Source of the DNA: Oreohelix idahoensis
Taxonomy: Eukaryota > Mollusca > Gastropoda > Stylommatophora > Oreohelicidae
Length of the DNA stretch: 64,000 nucleotides
Reading direction: 5' to 3'
Assembly (NCBI GenBank): GCA_024509875.1
Contig: JAMPIV010012223.1
Coordinates: forward strand, 230,001-294,000
Shown: positions 22,033-33,838 of the stretch, piece after piece
How positions within the stretch are numbered: position 1 is the stretch's first letter
How the letters are laid out: every line of letters starts with the position of its first letter
The notes under the pieces: generated by a model
What the model was told of the DNA's origin: nothing
Seen by the model: the letters and a program-made list of their open reading frames with translations, nothing else
The model's database searches: none
Made by a program: the position numbers and the translations under genes

Positions 22033-24351
22033 TGTGGTGAAGTGGGATGTTATAAATATTTATAGGGGACTTAGTGTACTGACTGAGATCAGCTGTGAAG
22101 GTATATATATCTAATAAGAGTAGTGTATTATATATAACCTTACTTGCTACCACATATCTATATATCTCAGTCAGAATTATTCTGGAATAGTGTGATGACT
22201 ACGTTATGTGTCTAGGGTATGTGTATGATGAAGTGTAAGTCACAACAACAGACAGATAAACAATTTAATTTAATCCACTACTCTTAACAACACTGTGACA
22301 CTCACATACATATAACACTCTATGAGAATATCTTAAAGAAGTCACTCGTAACTTTTCAAATAACAATATGTATTCATTACTGGCATGAATGAATATGTGT
22401 CCTGATTCAACTACAAGGGAACCAGGAATCACAATCAATTTAAATTACAAGTTATGTACAGAATGTATTTAATATGAATATTGTAGTGACATATATTATT
22501 ACAAATATTCTATGTGTGTCAGTTGTGTAGTAGTAAAATGAGGTAATACTGGTTTTGTTTTGTTCAAGCTCTGTTGGTATTTGTCATCATGACTTCAATA
22601 GTTTGTCTTTTGGGACTAGTATTGGAGATGTTCTCAGTTCCTGATATTAAGACAATTAAATTCCCCTCTGAATGTTATTTTTTTATAAAGTCATTTCAAG
22701 ATGAGGGGACATAATGTTGAGCTCAGCTGGCCAAGTTAGCTTATCTGGCGTGATGGCGGCAGGAAAGGACTCCTCTGCTCGAATTCTCCTCTGGGCTCTG
22801 GAGACACCTCACTGATAGCTAAAAGGACCAAGGAGTATGCTGTCCGACACTGGATTCAGCAAAGCTCTGACCAGGTGCTGCTCAGTACCATCAAGACCAC
22901 TGTCCCTGAAATCAAGAAGGATGTACCTTCTACTTCATAACTAACTTATACTCTCTTTTACACTGATCACAATACAGCACAAACATTGAGTTCAGAGCGT
23001 TAGGCCAACTATCAGCTTCATTCTGAAGTACTTTATACCAGCATTAACCTCCTTAATGGTTACTACGCCTCTGCAATTCCAGCATTATTTCTTTCTAGTC
23101 AATCATCTAGGTGTCAGTGTACTATTTGGCCATTCCATGCCGTTTTACTTCCCTCCGACACCCTCTGTTCAGGCTGGAGCATTATAGGCTTTATCTCTTG
23201 TTTGCCACTGAACTACACATATATATATACAGGCATAAATTAACAATTTACATTCAATTTTCATTAAAAGATACTGAATGGTTCAAGCTTACCACAATTT
23301 CATGGAAATAAACACAGATACGTTGATTAGCAATGAATTCTGGCACAATTACTGGCACAAATTTCCATCTGCTTATGTTCCAGGCTTTTATTTTAGCAAA
23401 TTTGTGAGCTGGCTTCAACGCACTGATGCTTTATCAAGCTTATTTAAACAAGTGGTTTCGAACTAACGCTCCCAAGTGATTATATCCAGCGAGTCTAGCC
23501 AATGAGGCCCCGTTTCGACAAGTGTTTGAAAAAATGTTACCTTTCCCCGTTTCCCCTAACAACGAAAGATAGTATTTATAGTCCGACCAATCGTGGTTAG
23601 GCTTTCATTTGTTGCGCTCCAATCAATTGGGAGTTTACATGGTAGGCTATTTATGTAACGTAAGGTTTTTTCAAACACGTTATAAAAAAAAATTTTATGA
23701 GCAGAAATGATTCCATGCTGTCAGGCATCCTCACTATTTTATTTTGGGTATAATTTATTAATTCCTGGACTATTTGCGTAACGTTTTACATATTATTTGT
23801 CAGCAAGCCCTAAGGAACCCAAATATACCAATTTGAAAGAGCTACGTGGCTGCGTTCAAAATATGTATTTTCTACCTCCTGTTTCGAAGATGTGCTGTCT
23901 GGGTACTGTTATGTTTTCAACCGTAAACCCATCTAATGTTGTCTTTCCTAATAAGAGTTTTTTTATGATTTATAAACCTAACTCTGGGAAAGGGTAGTGT
24001 ATTTTATCACTGTCCGTCTGAAAAACAATTAGTGCATGTAGACTTACACGCGTGATGGCAGCATTTGTGTATCGCGCGACGCGTGTTGCATGCGTTCCCG
24101 GTTTTATTCGCCCCTCTCTCTCTCTCTATATATTTGAGTCCATCTGTTCGTTCGTTTTGGTAACGTAATATAATTAATGTTAGGATTAATTTAGGTCATT
24201 ACGCAGGGCCTCTCAATGTTTTTCTTAGAAATGCAGCACACGTTTCATTGAAGAAAGCGGGTAATAATACAGTAAGCTTTTACTATCAACGTGAAAGCGT
24301 TACAATTTGCAGACGAAGCATAAAACAAGGGGGATTTCGATTGTGACAGCA
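22033..24351 (-). repeat. Element B 5' LTR (2319 bp)
   Basis: This is a near-identical copy of 14967-17281. It would hold the promoter of the element on the minus strand, near its 24351 end. I could not single out a TATA box. ORF 23278-23466 is the LTR copy of 16211-16399. Confidence 0.95.
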
Positions 24352-25085
24352 CTGAGGATCACTTCCATTTCATATAACAAACGGTAATTCACCTTTCTCA
24401 CGGAGCAATAATTTATATCATACTTGTAAGCATCCCAGACTTTGTTGTAAAATTCTTGGATAGCATATCCAATCCAAACAAAAGGCAGATATAACAATAC
24501 AACCAAGTTAGTGTTTCATCTTGGCTAACCTCTCGGTATCCATACCACGACTTTGGCATAGGTAAAACGGCATATTAAACATGTGAAGCATATATCTATA
24601 TTCATAAACTTGATTCCACATATGGATTCTCCCTCTACAAAAGATTCCAAAGGCTATCGACTCCGTGTGTCCAATTCTAGGAATGTCATCTCCGATGAAT
24701 TCCCGCTAGACCATTAATAGGAGCGGCCTGATACTTTAATTTACATAATTAAACTTGCCATACGAAATGGGGCGACACTTACTTCAGACATCCACTATTG
24801 GCTTCGCCATGAAGACCAATAGATACGAATACAACTGCTGGCTTCTTCAAATCTGCCAGGAATCAAATAATAACACTGCGGACATAAAATGTCGTCCGAG
24901 CTGCCCCTATCATGACGTCACAATCTACTCAACTAGGTTACACGTGCGTCCAAAGCAACTCACACCGCATTGTGCACGTCAGTGCGTGAATCAATCGAAC
25001 GCACAAACAATATAACTACATAAAACTGGTGCGTACATTTGGCAGGACCGAAGACTACCCCCTTAGGTAATAAATGTACGTAACA
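24352..25085 (-). repeat. Element A 5' LTR, main part (right of element B)
   Basis: This matches 6465-7245 with few substitutions and one indel of about 45 bases near 24385-24400. It ends in TAACA and is followed at once by the TAAAC target duplication. Confidence 0.92.
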
Positions 25086-25171
25086 TAAACATTACATTAA
25101 TTTCATCACATTTTACTATACCGAAGAACATCTATTCTATAAACCTGTACTGGATACACAACATACCATCA
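25086..25171 (-). repeat. Family D LTR fragment, right part; starts with the TAAAC duplication
   Basis: This continues the family D LTR interrupted at 6161 and ends at CCATCA, exactly like the 26638 end of the intact element D LTR. The first five bases (25086-25090) are the second copy of element A's target duplication. Confidence 0.88.
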
Positions 25172-25682
25172 TTTGGAAATTACGATCATTGAATATACAT
25201 ACCAAGCTTCGTCTGTTTAATTCAAATGTTATCTCAGTGTTAACATACGGCTGTGAGAGTTGGAAAATAACAAAATCATTGGAGAACAAGCTGAATACAT
25301 TCGAGAACAAATGTCTTAGAAAACTCATGAACATCAGTTGGAAAGAATTCAAGACTAATCGACAAATAAGAGAAGACTCTAGGCAGAAATATGTCTCCGA
25401 CTATATAAGGAAAAGACGATGGTCATATATCGGTCATGTCCTACGAATGCAAAACAACAGAATACCACTACAGGCGCTCACTTGGGTTCCTGAGGGTAAG
25501 CGGAAAAAAGGAAGACCAAAAGAAACACTCAGAAGAACAATAATAAGAGAAGGAAGAACGTTGGGCCTAAATAATGTGCAAGAGCTAAGAGGAGTGGCGT
25601 CACAACGGACAACCTGGAGATCACTGGTTTCTGCCTTATGCGCCGTGTTTGGTGCTTAAAGAATTTATTATTATTATTATTA
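25172..25682 (+). pseudogene. Non-LTR retrotransposon, RT C-terminal fragment with (ATT)n tail
   Basis: A plus-strand ORF (25189-25659) gives the end of a LINE reverse transcriptase protein. It shows the thumb-side motif SVLTYGCESWKI, CLRKLMNISW, then RRWSYIGHVLRM and a basic tail (KRKKGRPKETLRR) ending in TTWRSLV. It stops just before an (ATT)n tract at about 25660-25682, a usual LINE 3' tail. The fragment begins abruptly where the family D LTR ends, so it is 5'-truncated or interrupted. The clade cannot be fixed from this part, and it differs from the L1w and 53383-54186 families. Confidence 0.85.
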
Positions 25683-26055
25683 TATGTTTCAGGGCCATAC
25701 AATAGGACTTACTTTGCATTTCAGATGGCGATTTCATTATTTTTTCTTCACAGTGTTAAACAGGATTAGCTTCCAGTTCAACTTTCGCACTCATCAAAAT
25801 AAAAAAAAATACACACCTTAGCAATCTGTCGCGAGTAGGGAAAATAGAGAATGTCTGAGTTAGATAGAATATGAATGTGTAATGTGAAAAGTAGAGAAAA
25901 TAGAGTCTCAAATGAGATTTTGGGGAGAGATATGACTTCTGGAGAGTAAAGAGGTTACTTCTCCAGCGTACTGGGACTGACTTTTATTACAGACCATACA
26001 GCACATCAAAGTGACAGTTGTGGGAGAAGACACCCTGACCACAGGGTATGTATAT
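25683..26055. other. No gene seen
   Basis: AT-rich DNA lies between the LINE tail and the left LTR of element D. I see no motif or repeat. Confidence 0.5.
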
Positions 26056-26638
26056 TGTCAAGTGCTTAGCTGTGAGTGCATTCTGACAAAAATATGTGTT
26101 ACATTATACATGGAGCGACAAACATGGCTCGTTATTCACAGCTAATGTTAACTCACTGAACTTCAACACGTAGGTACGGTATCCGACGACTTTATTTCAC
26201 AAACATAACACAATAACATAGACAGACTGCCGCTTTGGCCAAGAATCATAAGAAATGCACAATGTATGAGGTGCATAATTGGAACATCATCCAATGGAAC
26301 GAATTTCACTATAACTCAGTATACTTTCTCGCTCCAATCTCTATCTCGAATGCCTTCTCACACATAACACTTTTCAAACCTGACCAGTCTTCACCACCAC
26401 TTCGTTCACAACAACTCTTTCATGCCCGTGAACTCGACATTAGTGCTTACTGCTACTAATGCATTCATGCCCACAGTCAAACTTAACATTCACTCACTTA
26501 ACAGCAACCGTGTGTCAAAAATGATGCAACTCTTCAACCACAAAAAATGTGATAAACATTACATTAATTTCATCAAATTTTACTATACCGAAGAACATCT
26601 ATTCTATAAACCTGTACTGGATACACAACATACCATCA
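26056..26638 (-). repeat. Element D 3' LTR (583 bp)
   Basis: It runs TGTCAAG...CCATCA in plus orientation. The first 450 bases match 31334-31860 with many substitutions. It contains, uninterrupted at 26545-26575, the site into which element A inserted elsewhere. Confidence 0.85.
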
Positions 26639-26759
26639 GAACATAGCTCATACAAAAATTATGCAGAATACAATTGACAAAACAATACTCATGTACAGGT
26701 ATCAGATACTACAATGGAAAGGGTGGTAAAAAACACACCCATTTACTAAAAGCAAGTTT

Positions 26760-26986
26760 TCATAATGTCGATACAGAATCTGCAAGAATATTTAATTTAC
26801 CCTGCATGGGAAAAACAGTGAAGTTGTACTGTTGTAACAACAACGAACACCTTGTCAAACGCGAATTTTGTGATCTAGATGACTTAAGAAAAGTCAATGT
26901 ACAATGGTCCATTTCCAGCACAAAATGAGATCCTAACAAATACCTAGAGAGTTTGTAAACAGCCCAAATAATAGCTAAACACACAC

Positions 26987-27024
<38 letters not shown>

Positions 27025-27275
27025 GTGGCATATCGCGTTTCAGCCGGAAGCAACTTCCTGCTGACATACATGACAGGATGTAGAAACCCATCATGTTCCT
27101 GCATAAGGCACGCACCAATGCCAACCGCAGAAGCATCTGTCAACGAGGAAAACCCGGGGATAAATTTATGATAAAAATTTATCAGACCGAGTAAACTAAG
27201 TACTTGTTTCTTTGTTTTTGGAGGTTGCATATTCAAAATTCTTTCAACTGTCTGATCAACTAGTGTTAAAACCAT
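26760..27275 (-). pseudogene. Element D RNase H with (CT)n expansion
   Basis: The frame starts in the RT connection region (RSLLGLINFYHKFIP-like). About 50 residues are missing before RNase H (LTDASAVGIG). A (CT)n tract at 26985-27023 is read as an Arg-Glu repeat exactly where relatives have a single RERE-like step. After it come LAIIWAVYKL and the third acidic motif, LEMDH. The tail LADSVSTL is a decayed version of ADxLSR. It is not functional. Confidence 0.85.
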
Positions 27276-27552
27276 GAAACTCCTCCTTAATCTTACTGGG
27301 TCTTGCTGTAAGGTGATGCACCCGAAGGCATGATAACAATGACTTTAAAACCTCTACTTGTTCATCCCAAGTGTCATAAAACAAACAGATGTCATCAATA
27401 CATGTGATAACATCCTTCCGTCCCCTCAAAAGCATTCTCATCATTCGCACAAAAGTTGCAGCGGCATTCAGCAGTCCAAAACACATGTAATTAAACTGAA
27501 AAAGACCCTGAGGACTACAGAATGCAATAAATAGTTTAGCAACTTCTGCCAA
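27256..27552 (-). pseudogene. Element D reverse transcriptase fragment
   Basis: The palm part is preserved: FCSPQGLFQFNYMCFGLLNA, then AATFVRMMR and CIDDICLFYDTW (YxDD changed to CIDD). It overlaps the downstream frame by 20 bases in another frame. Upstream, around 27553-27748, no clear RT motif remains in frame. Confidence 0.85.
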
Positions 27553-27748
27553 ATTAATTTTTCACAACGCCCTCTATAACTATAAATTTGTAAAATATTT
27601 TGAACTCGCTATATCTACCCTCATGATAATCTTCAAGTTTTGGAAGTCTATAACTATCCACAGGGACTTATTCTTTTACCGTATAATGATCTATAGGAGG
27701 GAATATGATAATTTGACTGGGGCGATAACACTTGAACTGACCAATAAT

Positions 27749-28591
27749 TTACATCTTTCCGAATTGAGGATATAAAGTGAAAAGGACTAGGATTTGGTTC
27801 CAGCTGAATGGGCTCTGACCCATAAGTCTGATGTCCTGTGTAACCAAGTCAGTTCTACCAGGAATATCAGTGAGCACTTCGGGTAACCTCCTGTGTAATG
27901 ACTGCACTTGGCGCCTCTGATGCCGATAGAAAGATGCAGAGACCTCTACATTTCTCTGTGATTCTGAGGTAACCAATTGGAGCTGAAGATGAACCTCTTC
28001 TCCTTTCTCTTTACCGTCCTTCTTCGCAGAACTCACTGTCATACTCTGTGACACGTGCGAGTCATTACTTACTTCAGACATACACATTTCAGCATCTTTG
28101 ACCTTCCTTGGAGTCCTCGTCTTCGCTGCATCAGATGAATATGTATGTTTACATTCCCACTCCTCAATGTTCTGATTGGTGCGATCCTGGACACCTCTAA
28201 CATTCCCAACAGTAAGATTGGCAACGGGAGAGTCAATGACGTATATTCGAACTTTACCTGACAAGAAAGGGGTGTCGATCTGCACTAGAGCCGATGGATA
28301 GTATTCAACATTACCACGAAATGAAATACATTTGGCCATCTTTTCAATCTCTGTGTCCCTACCACACTGAAAAGCCAGATGACGCATTGAACCACAATTA
28401 AAGCAACCGCGCATACCATAGCCAGAGCGAAACGAATCATATTGTCTTTTCGGATAATACCTTCTATCTACATTCCATCTACTACTGCCACCATTTACAC
28501 AAGGGCCTCTCCCCGCTACGAGCTCGAGGATGTATGCACGGTTTCTTCTCAATCTTGTCCTGAGTAACACAAGCTGGAAAGGTCTCAGCAT
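27749..28591 (-). pseudogene. Element D nucleocapsid, protease remnant and RT N-terminal linker
   Basis: The CCHC knuckle CFNCGSMRHLAFQC lies near residue 63. Next comes the second half of the protease domain (ISFRGNVEYYPSALVQIDTPF, then VANLTVGNVRGV); the DSG active site itself is absent. After a Lys/Ser linker the frame goes directly to the segment that precedes RT (LPEVLTDIPGRTDLVTQDI). In elements A and C about 500 integrase codons lie between these parts, so a large internal deletion removed integrase without breaking this frame. Confidence 0.85.
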
Positions 28592-28639
28592 CTAACTGCT
28601 TGTGAATTGGCTTCCCATGGTACGCAGTGACACACTGCT

Positions 28640-28990
28640 ACCCTAGCTCCGACATAATATTTATATCTTTTGGCTTTCGCTCCTGTAGAAAAGCCACTAA
28701 CTTTGGACTGCAGGATGATAGAACCTTGTCCTGTAGCATGAGGTCAGAAAGCCCATCAAAATCCTTGACAATACCTAATAGTTCAATCCACCTATTGAAC
28801 AGCAACTTGATTTCCACAATAAACTCACTAAATACATTGATGTTTTAGGAATAGCCTCCTTAAATCTATCACGGTAATTTTGAGCCGTCTGTCTAAATCT
28901 TAGAAGCAGTGTCTCCTTCACAGTGTCATAATTCATGCGATCCTCTACTGGCAAAGCCATGACACTTTGTAAAGCCCTTCCAGTGAGCAA
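28640..28990 (-). pseudogene. Element D capsid fragment
   Basis: In one frame: MLTGRALQSVMALPVEDRMN and LLLRFRQTAQNYRDRFKEA. After a slip near 28850, another frame continues with RWIELLGIVKDFDGL and LSSCSPKLVAFLQERKP. These align with the element A, C and F capsids. Confidence 0.82.
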
Positions 28991-29062
28991 ATTATTGAGC
29001 AGAGATGGCCAGTTTTCTTTCTTAACCTTCCAAGATACTGCTTCTTGTTAAAACCTTTCTGG

Positions 29063-29440
29063 TTAAACGTCCATCATATAGACGCCCTCAACAAAGGATG
29101 GGAGACGCAGCTTGAAAGGATGAGTAGACTCCTTAGTAGCTGGTCTAGAACTAGCAGCCTCAAGTTCAAGTTTCTTCAAAGTAATTTCTTTATCCGCCGG
29201 AATTTCAGCTTTCCTTTTCTCTTCTTTGTTTGTTTCCCTGTCAGCCTCAATTTCTAACTTCCTTAGATCTCTTTCCTCGTTGCGTTCACTCCGTTCCTCA
29301 GCATCGACAAATTTTATCTCAGCCCATAATGCATGTTCATCCCATGATTTACCACGTGCCTGTCTCTTGGTGATAAAATATAAGAGGCTAGTCATCCTGA
29401 AATGTTTATCAACTACGACAACTATGAAAAAATGATGCAA
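29063..29440 (-). pseudogene. Element D Gag coiled-coil N-terminus
   Basis: The 125-codon ORF has a charged coil (AEERSERNEERDLRKLEIEA) followed by the start of the capsid (FKLRLPSFVEGV). The conserved Gag head is partly degraded. Confidence 0.75.
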
Positions 29441-31311
29441 CGATAAGTCAAATGGTGTCTGGAAATTTGTAGTGGATGCCCCTCCACCTATGAAGAACGT
29501 CTGTCATACACAACAGAATTTGAACAACTCTACACACTGGGTCTACACACTGGGTCAATCTCTCATATCAGTATGTAGGCATTACAAACTGTAATAGACC
29601 AAAATAAAATTTGTCTGCTTATGTTAACACAAATGGTATGATGATGATGATTGAAATGATAACCACGGAACACACGACACCACAACAACTGATAGGCAAT
29701 TGGAGAAGAAGTTATAGACCAAGAAAGTAAGAATTGACCTTGTATTTACACCCAAACCTATCAAACGCACAAAAAACAGGATATCATAAAATAACTCATA
29801 TACACGGATAGCAGAGCAAAGGTCTGAGACTCACGACAGAAAAACAGCACGAAAAAAAGACTAATATACAAGACAATAAGAAAACAATCTAAACGCAAAC
29901 ACCTAACACCAACACAAATTACACGAGGCTTCACAACTCCCCAAGTCTTAAGACAGACTGGGTTCCCTACAGCGCAATTTGTCTCACAAAACCTATTAAA
30001 GTCAACACAAGGCAAATTTCTTCAATGAAGAAAGATGGATTGTGCTCACCACTAAAAACTACCCTTATACAGAAATCGAAACTACATACTACCACACAAT
30101 ATGAACGAAACAAAAACAAAACACTGGACAATGAAGTAACCTAAGAGCACTACTCGTGCACTCTGCAGCAAGGGAAAACAGGAATGAATATATCAATATT
30201 TAAATAATAACAAGTGTTAATATAAAGATAAAATAAGTTTCGTGTACACCGTAGAAGTGATAGAGAGAAGGAAGTCCAGATATGACAAAGCAAGTGCTAA
30301 GAGGAACTAGTATCAAAATAAACTAAGTTTTGTACACCAAGTAGAAGTAACAGACAAGATAGGGTTCAAATATATAACAAAGAAATGCTTTTTGAAGAAA
30401 GAAAGAAAAAAAACTATTAGTCCCGGACAACTACCTTATCAATGAAAATAAATAAACAGAAAAATAAATAGAAATATAAAAAAATATAGGAGATACAGTG
30501 GCAACAGTCGAGTAAACAGAAGATTGGAAATCAACAAAATTAAAAATAAACTTAACTTAACAGTGTCCTGTGTCCGCTTCTCCACTTGAGATAGGCACAG
30601 ACTTGGAGTTCTGGTGTCACAGCTCAATGATGGATACCACAAACAACACACTTCACGATGCAACACAGCACAGTCAAATGTCGAAGTCAGCTCCTCCATG
30701 AAACCCAGCTCTCAGTACACGGTGAACCGGATCTTTTTCTCTACTGGTACAAGGGGTAGAAAAGGAAAATACCTCTCTCACTGCTTACACCATCCCCAGG
30801 CAAGATGTTACGATTTCAGCCGATCACAGCAAAACAATGGCCTTGTTATTCCATCACAAGACCCGGCAGACGATCTTTTTCGTATCAAACGTCGTGCATA
30901 ACTACACAGCACATATTAATTGACGACAGATCAGAACACTCATCACAGGGCGGAATAACACAATATCAGTGCGCCGAGGTAAACAAGACTGATTACCGCT
31001 TTTTCATCCTTTGTGCTACTCTCCAAAATAACACAGTCGATTCCGTCAAAACTGTCCCTTCGCCTTTCAGCCAGTGATTAAACTATTTTTCGTTCCAAAA
31101 TAATCACTGTCACTTATATCCTTCTGCAGCTATACCATTGTTGACTATCGCTGAAATGAAGACTTCAATTTTACAAATAAAGTTCCTGTGACCTGATTTT
31201 AAAAAAATAGGCCTACTTCTTTGTTCCGCTTGAGATAATTATTCAACAACAATATATGAGAAGGCGAAATTTTCAAAAATTCAGCAGAAAACTAGGGGTG
31301 GATCTTCTCTT
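29441..31311 (-). other. Element D 5' leader, no ORF recognised
   Basis: About 1.9 kb lies between Gag and the primer site. It is AT-rich, and the short ORFs have no motif. An unrecognised insertion within it cannot be excluded. Confidence 0.45.
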
Positions 31312-31329
31312 CCACTTACGAGTCCCCCA
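31312..31329 (-). promoter_or_regulatory. Element D primer binding site, probable
   Basis: The minus strand reads TGGGGGACTCGTAAGTGG, four bases from the LTR edge. It resembles the element B tRNA-Pro site in its first 11 bases, allowing one inserted base, and then diverges. Confidence 0.55.
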
Positions 31330-31333
31330 AAAT

Positions 31334-31363
31334 TGTCAAGTGCTTAGCTGTGAGTGCACATTG

Positions 31364-31461
<98 letters not shown>

Positions 31462-31940
31462 TACATTATACATAGAGCGACAAACAAGGCTCGTTTATTC
31501 ACAGCTAATATTAACTCACTGAACTTCAACACGTAAGTACGATATCCGACGACTTTATGTCACAAACATAACATAATAACACAGGCAGACTGCCGCGTTC
31601 TCCAAGAATCATATGAAATATACAATGTATGAGGTGCATAATTGGAACATCATCCAATGGAACGAATTTCACTATAACTCAATATACTTTCTTCCTCCAA
31701 TCTTTCTCTCGAATGCCTTCCCACACATGACCCTTTTCACACCTGACCAGTCTTCACCACCACTTTGTTCACAACAACTCAGTCATGCCCGTGAACTCGA
31801 CATTAGTGCTTACTGCTACTAATGCATTCATGCTCACAGTCAAACGTAACACTTACTCACTTCAACTCACAACTTTCATAAATACCTCCAGCTTCCACCG
31901 GAGCATGAGTACTGACATTCATTCTATAAACTGTTCATGA
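31334..31940 (-). repeat. Element D 5' LTR, diverged
   Basis: It starts TGTCAAGTGCTTAGCTG like 26056. An (AT)n tract (31368-31450) followed by (TG)n has grown inside it. It matches the other LTR well to about 31860, then only in patches (CATTCTATAAAC near 31920). The right edge is approximate and no target duplication was found. Confidence 0.75.
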
Positions 31941-33791
31941 CACACATATATATATAAGGGCTCCGACGGAGGCACCTTTATATGTAGAGTACTTGTCACG
32001 TGGGCGTCAGGTAGGTGGTTAGGGCTGGTAAGGCGAAGATTCTTCTGAAGGATACTCCAATTATTTCGGTTGTACCGGCTGTCAATGGGTTGGACAGTGC
32101 TGCCGACACAGGTCGATGGCAAAGGTGGAAGCCTGTCTGGCTGGAGGGTTATATCCTCAATGGGTCTGATGCAATATTCCGAAGGTTTGAAGGCAAATGC
32201 AACTACCCCTTTGCACAGATGATAAACGAATGTGTGGCTACAAGTATTTTGCAGTAGAAATTCTTAAAGGCAAGGTGCTCCCAATGAGGGTAAAAGAGCA
32301 CAAAATTACAGGCGTCTGATCACTCTGCAATAGAGAAACAAGGCCAAAAAAAATATTTACAATCTTTATACAGCTCTAGTGTTTGCAAACACATTCCATG
32401 GTGCATTTTTTCGCCAGCTCATAACAAACGCAGAGTCAAAACACATACCGACCTCCCCCCATTCTCTGTTGCTGGACTGAGCCTAGTGCTTATATCCGTA
32501 ACACGGGTTACCAGTCATGCTTTAAACGCTCTCGGCTTACGCTCGCGGGTTTTCACTGACCTCGCCTTTCACACACACACTCTATGACTCATTCTTGTAG
32601 ACAAAACAGATTAACCATTCCAACTGCGTATAGAAAAAAATAAAGAGCCATGAGATAACTTCCTCAATTGGCATTATTCTGGAAGTGTTACAAAATTAAT
32701 AGCAAATGATTTAATTACACACCTATTCAAATGGAAAAACAAAGTGACAAAAAATGATATACATTTGACTCTCTCTTCTGTCTTATAAAAATATACCTCT
32801 AGCTTATATATCTTCTGTCTTGGCCGTACTTCTTAAGCGGGGTTAAAATTGGTATTGTGCTTAACAAAAATTAGATCTCACAGTCACCCAAAATTTATTT
32901 AACTTTAAGAACTATATATATATTGAAAAGGAAAGAAAGAAACGCCAGCTCCTGACCCTATATAATTAAGCTAATTCCCCAATAAATAAATTAACATTTA
33001 AGGTGTGCTTACAAGGCAAGGAAAAAATTTCCACACTACACGGCTATAAGCTTTCAACTTTATAACGTTAGTTAGGCGGCAAAGATTCCTCTTGAGACGA
33101 CTGGTGAAGAGAGATAGACTAACTCTTAATAGTACGATAGAGCCTGCAGGTGGTGTCTGCATGTGCAGATGAAACAGCCCAGAAGACCTAAGACCGCGAT
33201 GAGAGAGTTTGCTATTGCCTTAAGACGGAGGAAAGTGACGTAACGTTGGCACACTCGCCCGTTCCAAGGACGACTTGCGTTCGGGATGACAACCGAAGGA
33301 CGGCAAAAATAAAAGGCAGAGAAATTTTCCCCGTGTTCGGAATACTCCGTACTCACAGAAACTGAGATATGTGCCGCTTCCCCAAGAATCATGGAATAAA
33401 AGGCTATAGGAAAAATGCTGCCATCTGCCGTCTAAAAGGGGTGGACTTAGCCGGGCAGACGATTCCAAACAAATGACGACACACTTGTTTTCTCGGACGC
33501 TGGAAAATTGACTATATACCAAGATGAGATTTCCAGATCAGGACACACACACAACGAATCAAACAATTTACAAGACCGGACCAGATGTATGAGAGGTTAT
33601 ACTGCATAATTCATCTAGACCTAGTGAAATTGCATTAGAACTAGCCTTACCGGGGTCCTGCATATTGCATTCTGAAAGCCTGAGGGTATGCTGAATTAGG
33701 TTAATACAATTGTATTCTAAATGCTTATATTAACATGAAATAACGATATTAAGCATGTACAGTACCATTTATTACAGTGTTTTGTATTATT
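31941..33791. other. Unassigned DNA, no supported gene
   Basis: The plus ORF 32015-32257 and the overlapping minus ORFs 33126-33522 have no recognised motif. Base composition is less AT-rich near 33130-33520. It could be host intergenic or unclassified repeat. Confidence 0.4.
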
Positions 33792-33838
33792 CTTACTTAC
33801 TTAGTCGTTCCCCTTCTACCGTGCGGTGTAGAGGTTTG
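33792..33838 (-). mobile_element. LINE family L1w, 3' terminal scrap
   Basis: The plus strand reads CTTACTTACTTAGTCGTTCC and continues with the same 3'-end sequence as 58396-58445. It is only about 45 bases long, cut off at AGAGGTTT. Confidence 0.75.

Larger units (their letters stand above)
14967..24351 (-). mobile_element. Element B: Gmr1-order LTR retrotransposon nested in element A
   Basis: It has two nearly identical 2.3-kb LTRs (14967-17281 and 22033-24351), a tRNA-Pro primer site, and a minus-strand gag-PR-IN / RT-RNase H coding region. There is no envelope gene. It lies within the 5' LTR of element A. No flanking target duplication is visible (GTAAT left, CTGAG right), and the host LTR lacks about 280 bases at this point. 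Two small frameshifts break the coding region. It is a different lineage from A and C: DTG rather than DSG protease, a true CCHC knuckle, and FMDD in RT. Confidence 0.93.
6162..25085 (-). mobile_element. Element A: Gmr1-like LTR retrotransposon, split by element B
   Basis: Element A is a complete LTR-to-LTR copy on the minus strand. Its 3' LTR is 6162-7245. The 5' LTR is 14944-14966 plus 24352-25085, split by the 9.4-kb element B. Without B it is about 9.5 kb. Internal order on the minus strand is gag, protease, integrase, reverse transcriptase, RNase H, with no envelope gene after RNase H. Flanks carry TAAAC duplications and the host sequence is a family D LTR. The coding part has one in-frame stop and about three frameshifts, so this copy is not autonomous. 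A 429-bp inverted-repeat element (7898-8326) has inserted in its 3' untranslated part. Confidence 0.9.
26056..31940 (-). mobile_element. Element D: old Gmr1-like retrotransposon with integrase deleted
   Basis: LTRs start at 26056 and 31334 (both TGTCAAGTGCTTAGCTG) and are clearly diverged from each other. The minus-strand interior has Gag coil, capsid, CCHC knuckle and protease remnant. It then jumps straight to RT and RNase H, with no integrase. Many frameshifts are present. It is older than A, B and C: its LTRs differ strongly, and an LTR of the same family was the target of element A. Confidence 0.82.

Noticed and set aside
16211..23466. Two identical 62-codon ORFs (16211-16399, 23278-23466)
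   Set aside because: They lie at the same position in both element B LTRs. Duplication comes from the LTRs, and no motif supports a gene.
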